Assembly: GCA_003118195.1 (NCBI GenBank)
Contig: BEXV01003235.1
Coordinates: 34,161 to 44,938 of the forward strand
Origin: Hemicentrotus pulcherrimus
Taxonomy: Eukaryota; Echinodermata; Echinoidea; Camarodonta; Strongylocentrotidae
Direction of reading: 5' to 3'
Length of the DNA stretch: 10,778 bases
In this document: one piece after another, positions 1-7,400 of the stretch
Numbering within the stretch: the first letter of the stretch is position 1
Layout of the letters: every line of letters begins with the position of its first letter
The notes under the pieces: model-generated
Database searches by the model: none
What the model was told of the DNA's origin: nothing
Seen by the model: only the letters and a program-made list of their open reading frames with translations
Program-made: the position numbers and the translations under genes

Positions 1-154
1 CTCCCAATGGTCTCTTTTTATTCATTAACAATTAAGTTTTCCCTCAATGTTTTTTTGTAGTTATTTACCACATTATCCCTAAATTGAGCTCAAGTATTAA
101 TAGCTTCATGTACATGTAAATGTACACTGTACATGGCAAATTTAGAATTAGTCT

Positions 155-378
155 CACTATGAACATGACAGACAAAGAAAGCGGACAAAATATACAGTTC
201 CTCAGGTAGACAAAGGAACATCCCTTCCATGCTTTTATGTCAAAATGCGTAGAACTGGTGAATATGCATGTTACACCTGTTCTACACATTTTTTACATAA
301 TAGCAGTGAAGATGTTCCTTTGTCTATCTGAGGAACTGTATATTTTGTCCGTTTTCTTTGTCAGTCATGTTCATAGTG
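155..378. repeat. Long inverted repeat, 68-bp arms, 88-bp loop
   Basis: The left arm 155-222 and right arm 311-378 are reverse complements with three differences over 68 bp. Two of the differences would form G-U pairs and one an A-A mismatch if the plus strand were transcribed. The spacer is 223-310. TCT borders both ends (152-154 and 379-381), a possible short target duplication. It may be a MITE, a local inverted duplication or a hairpin-RNA source. It has no coding potential that I trust. Confidence 0.9.
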
Positions 379-419
379 TCTAGGAAGTGTTTCACAAAGA
401 CTAAGATCGACTTTAAGAT

Positions 420-651
420 GGACTTTAACTTTACCAAAGCAGTTCACAAACACAACAATCATTACCCTACCATTGGAGGGGTAACAATTAGAAATGGGAA
501 GGTTATGGATTCGCAAGCCATTGAACAGCACCCAATGAACACCCAGGGACTCTACTCAATACAAAAAAAAGTTGGAGCAGAAAGCAATTTCAATTTGAAA
601 TTGTCAATAACAACTCAAAGTTATGAATGCTTTAAAAGAAGGTTCTCTTGA
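420..651 (+). pseudogene. Possible decayed Ig C1-like exon
   Basis: An open frame ends at a stop at 649-651. Its second half reads NHYPTIGGVTIRNGKVM, then NTQGLYSIQKKV, then QSYECFKRRF. The spacing resembles an immunoglobulin C1-set domain (FYP..VTW.RNGK, then a G-Y-S strand, then YxC). The first Cys and the core Trp are absent (His and Thr stand near those places). No convincing splice sites or neighbouring exons were found. It could be a fossil exon or chance; this is pattern judgement only. Confidence 0.2.
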
Positions 652-986
652 AAAAGTGACTTTCAACATAGGAAAGGTTAAAAGGATATTCCAATACCGG
701 TATACACAATAAAAATGATTTTATAGTGTCTCTTCAGTATCACAATAACTGGTGTTAATTACCAAAACCACAACCAGTTTTAGTGCAAATGCCACAAACC
801 CCATTAATCAAGCACTTTAATAGATGAGCGAACAAATCAAAATCTTAATCAAATAAACAGGAGTTTCAAAGAAAATGGTATGAGCAAACTCCACAAGACA
901 ATGCACATACATGTACATGGGGGTTCTTCCCATTAAAATCTTTACCAAACATCTCGTCCACCTGGTACATGAACATGTGTCTCTAA
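435..986. other. Intron sequence without further recognised gene
   Basis: Apart from the doubtful Ig-like frame, this stretch is AT-rich unique-looking sequence with isolated TACATGTA palindromes near 910. I see no exon of C2CD5 and no RNA gene. Confidence 0.5.
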
Positions 987-1249
987 TGCCTCAGTAAAAC
1001 CTTTGTGTATTAGGATTGCGTATTGCTGCATATTTATGGCAAGCCGTTAAAACATTTATTCATATTTATTGATATCAAGAATTGAATTTTTGAAATCAAA
1101 AAATGAATTCTTGATATCAATGATTACCATTGCTTTACAACAGAAAATCATTTCTTGATAACAAGAAATAGGAATAAATGTTAAAACGGCTAGCCATAAA
1201 TACGCAGCAACAATATGCAAGCCAAATACGCAGAGGTGTGACTGAGGCA
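987..1249. mobile_element. MITE with ~75-bp terminal inverted repeats, TAA-flanked
   Basis: The element starts TGCCTCAGT and ends ACTGAGGCA. The inverted arms extend to about 1061 and from about 1173, sharing TATTTATGGC, AGCCGTT and AACATTTATTC. TAA lies on both sides (984-986 and 1250-1252), which fits a 3-bp TWA target duplication as used by PIF/Harbinger elements. A nested palindrome, 1068-1091 against 1098-1121, is built on TTGATATCAAGAATT. No transposase is encoded, so it would be non-autonomous. The superfamily is inferred from the target duplication only. Confidence 0.8.
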
Positions 1250-1319
1250 TAAGGAAAGGATTTACAAAACCAACTGTTTTTAATTAAGAGGAAGAACATG
1301 ACGGTGTGGCACGTTTCTA

Positions 1320-1703
1320 TTAAAGGGATCCGGTAACTTTGTCTCAGATTCTAAAACAAAATTCTGGATTTAGCTCATGATGCAATGATAACTATAAACC
1401 TTTAGGTCAGTCAGGAACCCCATGACTTTTACAAGCCGATCGCCTGCCTGATTATCAAGATATTTATGATTGGAATTACAAATTTTGAAAAACCTCACGG
1501 TTTTCATAACACTACAGTCTATTGGGGGAAACGAGTATGGTAAAACCGGTCACTCAAAGATTTTTACTTTTTTGAGGCACTTCTTGATCATTTTGAAGCG
1601 CAATTTTTTTGGGGCTTTAATAGTACACCATATCACAGACACTGATAACATGTAGGGCCATGTACAGTATCTCAGATTTAACATTGTTACACGATCCCTT
1701 TAA
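1320..1703. mobile_element. TTAA-flanked inverted-repeat element, 384 bp
   Basis: The left end TTAAAGGGATC (1320-1330) is the exact reverse complement of the right end GATCCCTTTAA (1693-1703). Similarity continues inward weakly (GGTAAC against GTTACA, and TCTCAGAT in both arms). TTAA at each edge fits a piggyBac-type insertion, though the TTAA could instead belong to the inverted repeat. The interior has no long open frame or transposase motif. Confidence 0.55.
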
Positions 1704-1825
1704 AATAGCTGAGGCCTTGTTTTATCATATCAAGGTATAACTTTTTTTGAATATTTGCATAAGTGTAGTTTGAGGAGTGAAAGAAAGTCATTGAGTAAGT
1801 TGATAGTGCAATAAATACCAGTATA

Positions 1826-1905
1826 TTAACCCGTTGCCTACGGGAACCGGGTGGTCCCTGTATTAGGCCTATGGGACTTTGACAATGCAGTAGTCAACGG
1901 GTTAA
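1826..1905. mobile_element. 80-bp TTAA-flanked mini-element, copy 1
   Basis: TTAACCCGTTG at the left and CAACGGGTTAA at the right are perfect 11-bp inverted ends. Taking TTAA as the target duplication leaves a 72-bp element beginning CCCGTTG and ending CAACGGG, resembling the CCC-starting ends of piggyBac transposons. It shares ACGGGAACCGGGTGG with a second copy at 10334-10414. There is no coding capacity. Confidence 0.7.
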
Positions 1906-2632
1906 AGTGTACCAACCACTCCCAAAAAGTTTGTTTTGTATGTTAGTAGTTCCATGTCTTAATACTTTAATCAAAATATGAGCTTCAAACAGAAATAAAT
2001 CAATCAAAATCAAAATCAAAATCAAAATATCACTTCTGTATATTGAGAGACATTTTGCAAGTTTAAATACACTCTCAATTAAACATAACACAGACTTGTG
2101 AGTGGGACTCACTCAGCGTGACCATACAAACTCGCATAAAATAGGGCATGCAAAGAACCCAAGTCCGAGTTCTGTTCCATGAGCGCAGTTTTATGTTTTT
2201 TCTTCTTTTCTTCAAACATCTTATCCCTTAGCCCCAAAAATAAATGTTTACAATATTTTGTTTAAGGTCGAACATGACTTGTCACTTGATGCCACATTGT
2301 ACAAGTACATGTACTTAATGTAACTTACATGTACTATCTTTTACACAGTATACTCTATCATCCAATATGATTGGACTTGAAAGAGGGAGTGGAGAAACTG
2401 AGCCCGTTTTTAATTACACACAGATATAGTGAAGCGCAATTGTACCTACTACAATAATACTATAAATTTTGGTGTTAGTTTGTCTGTTTTTTGTACATTA
2501 GGATTTAGGTAAAAGTAGGTTTAATTCATAAGTGTGGTTATAAACTGAGTGATCACTAACTTTGCTCTATCTACATGTACAAAGTATCTGACTTATATAA
2601 GTTCCAATTAGTGTGTAGTTAATTTCAAATCT
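1906..2632. other. Intron sequence, no gene recognised
   Basis: This contains the short (ATCAAA)n tract at 2003-2028 and several ACATGTAC palindromes at 2300-2340 and 2572. I see no exon, RNA gene or larger repeat. Confidence 0.5.
2003..2028. repeat. Microsatellite (ATCAAA)4
   Basis: Four consecutive copies of a six-base ATCAAA unit are followed by ATAT. It lies in the intron. Confidence 0.9.
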
Positions 2633-2919
2633 AATAATAATAATATTGGATTCTTATATAGCGCACGTACATGTATCGACCTTGCAAGGTCCTGAAGGCG
2701 CTCCAACATTACTGGGCCGGCTATGCTAGGCTGCCGATTTCGACACTCACAGCATTTTAAGGAATTCCTTCCTACCGGTACCCATTTAAAACCTGGGTGG
2801 AGAGTGGCAAATGTAGATCAATGTCTTGCCAAAGGACATTAGTGCCGCGGCGGGACTCGAACCGAGGACCTGCGGTGATCGACAGTCCAGCAACGTATCC
2901 ACTCATCCACGACACCTCT
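2633..2919 (-). mobile_element. tRNA-derived SINE, family A, copy 1
   Basis: Reading the minus strand from 2919, a tRNA-like head carries A box TGGATGAGTGG (2909-2899) and B box GGTTCGAGTCC (2863-2853). A body containing CTTTGGCAAGACATTGAT and GGTTTTAAATGGGTACC follows. The 3' end reads GCGCTATATAAGAATCC before an (ATT)n tail at 2646-2633. About 85% by eye matches the copy at 8877-9160. SINEs are non-autonomous and copied by a LINE partner. Confidence 0.92.
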
Positions 2920-3094
2920 AATGTATATTGTGTATAACATTTTATGTAAAGGGGCAGTGCTTTATAAATAGAGAAACAATGTTTCTTGATCGGACTCTCT
3001 TAGCTTTATCACTAGGAAGTATGTGCTACAAGTACAGAGAAAGAGAACAGACTAATGCTACAATCTGTCTAAATCTACTGGATTGGAAAATACC

Positions 3095-3116
3095 TGTTTG
3101 TTTGTTTGTTTGTTTT
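3095..3116. repeat. (TTTG)n microsatellite, SINE tail
   Basis: About five TTTG units in a row mark the 3' tail of the minus-strand family B SINE, reading (CAAA)n on its own strand. Confidence 0.85.
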
Positions 3117-3302
3117 ACACTACCGCTAAGAAAGCATGTAAATGCTTGTAAGCAACAAGGGGACCAATTACTTTAAGTCCTTTCCAAGGGACTTGGTAAT
3201 GAGGATAAATGTCTTACCAAGGGGCACTGGCACATTGACTTGGTTTCGAACCTGGGACCTCCTAGTTAAGATACCACTGCTCTACCACTGGGCCATCGCG
3301 CT
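3095..3302 (-). mobile_element. tRNA-derived SINE, family B
   Basis: On the minus strand from 3302 the head reads GCGATGGCCCAGTGGTAGAG with A box TGGCCCAGTGG (3295-3285) and B box GGTTCGAAACC (3252-3242). Both are near-perfect RNA polymerase III promoter matches. The body contains CTTGGTAAGACATTTATCCT and ATTACCAAGTCCC. The tail is (CAAA/AAAC)n, seen as TTTG repeats at 3095-3116 on the plus strand. Its body differs from family A, so it is a second SINE lineage. An intact tRNA gene is unlikely because the anticodon and acceptor stems do not pair well. Confidence 0.88.
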
Positions 3303-4100
3303 TAACAGTTTAATGTACATGTACCTGACATACTGTAGATTGCCTAACTTTTAACAGATTTCATAATTTTTAATCAATTAATCTTCAGATTTTTTAGAAA
3401 GTTTTGCATAAAAGAAGATCAGTGACCCTCCAGATATTGTTCAAAATTATCAGTTGAAATAAAAAACAAAACAAATGAAAAGGCATTTTTAAAGTCACTA
3501 CAGCTGCAGGAGTAAATGTTTGTGGATGAATTGTTAATAAAAGTGCTTGATAAGACGTCAAGTTGTGTTAATGCATGCTATTGATGAGGTTGGATATATA
3601 TGTACATGTATATGCTTTCAATATCTGATAGGACACGGACTGTCAAACCTTGATTTGTTACACCTTCGGTATCAATTACAATCTTAGGCAATTGTTCTGC
3701 AAGGGAAACATGAAAATTAACAGGTTTTTTCAAAGTAACATATATTCTGTTATCATTATATCTTTCCTTTTTTGCAACAAAAACTTGAGGTTGGATTTCA
3801 ACTACATAAAAATGAAAATAGATAGATAATAATGGTAGAAGCGATGTACACAAAGTAAAACAAACTGTAGAGTCTGATATATGGATATGAACAATTTGTT
3901 ACAATCACTACATACATGTATCAAATAAATTGATACCATATTTGATATCATACTTAACAATAAATGAAGAAAAAAAAACACTTTGAAATATACGTCTGAC
4001 ACATACGTATCAACTATGTGACAAAGACTTCAGTGTCAATAGACCACCAAGAAGGATGACGGATGGAGAAAGAGGAATGAGCACAGCAAATTAATAAATC
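3303..4100. other. Intron sequence with no firm gene
   Basis: This is AT-rich sequence between the family B SINE and a purine tract. The minus strand has an open frame around 3578-3853 with an acceptor-like TTTCCCTTGCAG at 3697-3708, but no match to C2CD5. ATGTACATGTAT lies near 3600. Confidence 0.45.
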
Positions 4101-4101
4101 T

Positions 4102-4192
4102 ATTAAGAGGAGGAGGTGGAGAAGAAGTATAGGAAATCTAAGAAAGAAGAAGGAAGAACAAGGAAGAAAGAAAGAAAGGAGGAAGATATTCA
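4102..4192 (+). repeat. Polypurine tract
   Basis: About 90 bases are nearly all A and G on the plus strand, with GGAGGAGG and GAAAGAAAGAAAGG runs and few pyrimidine interruptions. On the gene's sense strand this is a pyrimidine tract beginning about 90 bases beyond exon g. It could form unusual structure or simply be degenerate microsatellite DNA. Confidence 0.8.
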
Positions 4193-4279
4193 TAATATCA
4201 ATATTTATTCATTTTGTATGAAACTGAACACAGGGTTGCAATAAATGAATGAAGAAATAGAAACGGATAGACTACCAAC

Positions 4280-4443
4280 CTTGACCTGTCAGATCAGAGT
4301 CCGAGGCGTATCTCGGGGTTGGGACGTTCTTGGTTGGAGAGGGTGGCAAGGCAGCTGGTCTGGCAACATTCATGGCCGTTCCTGGTGAGCCGTAGCCGGG
4401 CTGACCATCAACCTGTGTCTGGTCATCTAATGGATTCACATTA
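4280..4443 (-). CDS. C2CD5: C2CD5 exon g (disordered linker)
   Basis: This 164-bp exon completes Asp, then encodes 54 residues rich in Pro, Ser, Asp, Gly and Asn, including ALPPSPTKNVPTPRYASDSD. This fits the low-complexity linker of C2CD5, where human has SSSSDTDLSLTP-like sequence. The acceptor is ATCCAG at 4449-4444. The donor is uncertain: AAG|GTTGGT (exon ends at 4280) has G at +5 and is preferred over CAG|GTCAAG (exon ends at 4286). Both leave phase 1. No following exon was recognised below 4280. Confidence 0.82.
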
Positions 4444-7400
4444 CTGGATAAAAAATATGGAAAATATACAGAAATCTAGTTAATAGTTTTGCAGAAGTGT
4501 GTCATAAATGACATCCTCTTTCACATCATGAAACAATTTAAGTCAAATTTTGTCATCAAGTTTTTGGTAAAAATTTGGGGCTCCCAACATTTTAGAAGGG
4601 CTTTAAGGTGCGCATTATTGCCCTAGCTCTGCTAGGCTACCAATTTTGGTGCTCATAGCATTCAAGGAATTCCTTCCTGCCAGTGCCCATTTAAAACCTG
4701 GTTGGAGAGCGGCAACGGCATTAATCCTCATTACCAAGTCCCTCAGATTCGAAACCAAGTCGATGCGCTAGTGCCATTTGGTAAGGCATTAATCCTCATT
4801 ACCAAGTCCCTCAGAGAGGACTTAAAGAAATTGGCAGATTAATGTCTAGCCAAAGAACATTAATGACGCAGAGGGACTAAAACCGTGAACCATGTGATCA
4901 ACCGTCTAAAGACCTATCCGCTAGACCGTAATATGCCATCAATATTCAACAAAATGATAGAACTCTTACTCTTTGGGTGGACTTGTGGGTGGGGGAGGAG
5001 GTAGTTTGACTGTTTGTATGGTTGCCATGGTACCTATTCCCCTGACAACGACCCCTGACTCGCCCTCCAGATCAAAGCACTGCCAATATCTGTGGTAAGT
5101 AAACATATAAATACAATGTATTTCATGAAGCTAATATATTTAATCAATCACAAGTTTGTAGTTTATTTTGTCTATATCCTTGCAAAATTACGTTACATAC
5201 AAATGTACATCAATATGATGATTTACAGCATTTGTATGGTGGTGCCATACCAGCATTTCTGTTTAAAATTATTCAAAGGTCAGACTCCTCCAGGAAAGTC
5301 AGTATTTTCACATTTGCTGAACTAGGTCAGTTTTGAGGCATGACATCTATCTTAATATTCTAGAATGTTACAAATAATTGTACTTCAATAGATATTAAGT
5401 GCTTTTAGGTAGGGCAAGCCATGGTATTTGTCCTACTGTACCTAGCAACAACTAATGTATGCAATTAGAATCCTGACTACCGGTATCGAGATACATTTCT
5501 TTGTATACACAGGGAATGAAAGGTGCAACACAAATGGCAGGTGAAAGAGTTGCACGGAATGCTCTCGTGAGGACCACAGCAGCGCTTTACAGCACCACCT
5601 GAAGTTGATGATGATGATGTATACACAGATATGAAATAATCTGTATTGAGGCGCTCAACAAAGGCAAATTTTGCGCGAAAAACAATAATTTGAATTTCTC
5701 AATGTGTTGCCAATTTAAAAATGTTAAAGCTTATTTTCCTTTATAAAATTCCAGACATCAAATGCAAAATCGTCATGAAAATTTGTGCCCTTTCTACCCC
5801 TGCATCTGGTATATCATTTAGGGCTCTGAAACAAAATTTATTGAGCCAGAGCATAACATATGGAATAATCGTTGTGAAATACATGTAACCTCTATGCAGG
5901 CTTTTATTCATGTTTATGTAATCTACATATGAATGTACACATGCCTGGGGAGTGTTTCATGAAGCTGTCCGTAAAGTTACGCATGACTTTACGAATGACT
6001 TATATATGAAATGCTCAATCATTTTTTTAACTGCGCAGATGTAGATTACTGTTCTTATTATAACAAACATTTATAATACAAAGTATATTTTTTACCTCAA
6101 TTTAATTGAGGTTATTGGAAATATAGCCACACTTTGTGAAAACATCAGGAAAAACTTTGGGCATCGTATCTGGCACTTCATATTCAAGTTGTTCGTAAAG
6201 TCATTCGTAAGTTTACACACAGCTTTATGAAACACCCCTCATGGTCAATGAATATGGCATTATGACTGCTGTGTATTTAAAAAACCTGACTACTTTTGAT
6301 CTTACCCTAGAACAGCATTTCCCTCCGATTCCAGGACTTTGAGTCCGATCTTTCTCTGTAGCTCACCGGAGAGCTTCGAGAACAACCTCTGTCTAGCTTC
6401 GTTGGATGCCCTTGGTGATCGAATCATGTCTATCCACTGAAAATAAGACAACATCAAAAGATGAGGTTTCACATTTTGGAGTAAATATTAGATCATTTGA
6501 AATATCTTTGTTCTTTAAATAACGGATGAAGGAATATTAACAGAGGAATTAGACTCTCCCTTTTTTTCCCTTCAAGTCTGTTAAGAACACATTATGAAAT
6601 GTATGTATTTAATTAAGGATACCTTAGTTTTCATTTCATCCTTTTGAAATATATAAATTTTGTAACAGTGAGGTAAATTATAAACATCGAAGTTGAAAAA
6701 TACTTACAATAACACATATAAATCAAATCAAATCAGTAGAACCTCATTATAAAGAGCTCTCATATAAACAAAGAAGCTGTTATTAACAAGGTAATTTTGC
6801 TGGTCCCAGCTCTTTATATATATATATATTTATTTGATTAAAACCCTGATATAACAAGGTTCCTTATATAGCAAGGAATTTGCCATGGTCCCATGGACCT
6901 CATTATAACGAGGTCCCTCTTACCTGATGTTCAGGATCATCATTCACTACAAGCTCCTCTACAAAGCCATGAATAGCAGTCACTATGTACCCAGATGGCA
7001 TTGTGCTTGCTGATCAAAAAAAGAAAAAAAGAAGAAGATTTTTAAATCCTTTTAGAGCAGTATATGATACATGGAGTCATTATTGCTTGGAATGTACATC
7101 AAAAACAATAAGAGAGTTCGTAATTAGGATTTGCACATGTGCAGATAAAGGTCATACGTTCCCAAATAGTAAAACCAGCGAGACGAATGCTGGTATCGTG
7201 CTCATGAAAGTTATGTAATTAGTACTCTCTTATGCACCAATAGTACATTTATCTGATACATAGGTGGAAGTATTCTTCTCAAGAGGCAAACAAAAGGTAT
7301 TCACGAAGCACCTCCATCCCTTCGACAGTGATTATTCTAAAATACACAAGTGGGACGTTTCTATCGTGTAAAAGATCTGAGAATATTTGGGGGTCATGCG

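Noticed and set aside
65..289. 74-codon minus-strand frame
   Set aside because: It lies over the left arm of the inverted repeat and AT-rich flank, without recognisable features.
3242..3300. Possible functional tRNA gene
   Set aside because: A and B boxes are good, but acceptor and anticodon stems do not pair and a SINE body and (CAAA)n tail follow.
3142..3354. 70-codon open frame on the plus strand
   Set aside because: It is the antisense of the family B SINE and its tRNA-like head.
1..4279. Search for further C2CD5 exons after exon g
   Set aside because: No minus-strand stretch resembles the expected ALLRQQTQSALEQ or FPFFTLTAFPPG blocks, so the next conserved exon appears to lie outside.
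6985..7218. 77-codon open frame on the plus strand, Lys/Arg-rich start
   Set aside because: It overlaps exon d antisense; the basic run is the complement of the splice-acceptor pyrimidine tract.
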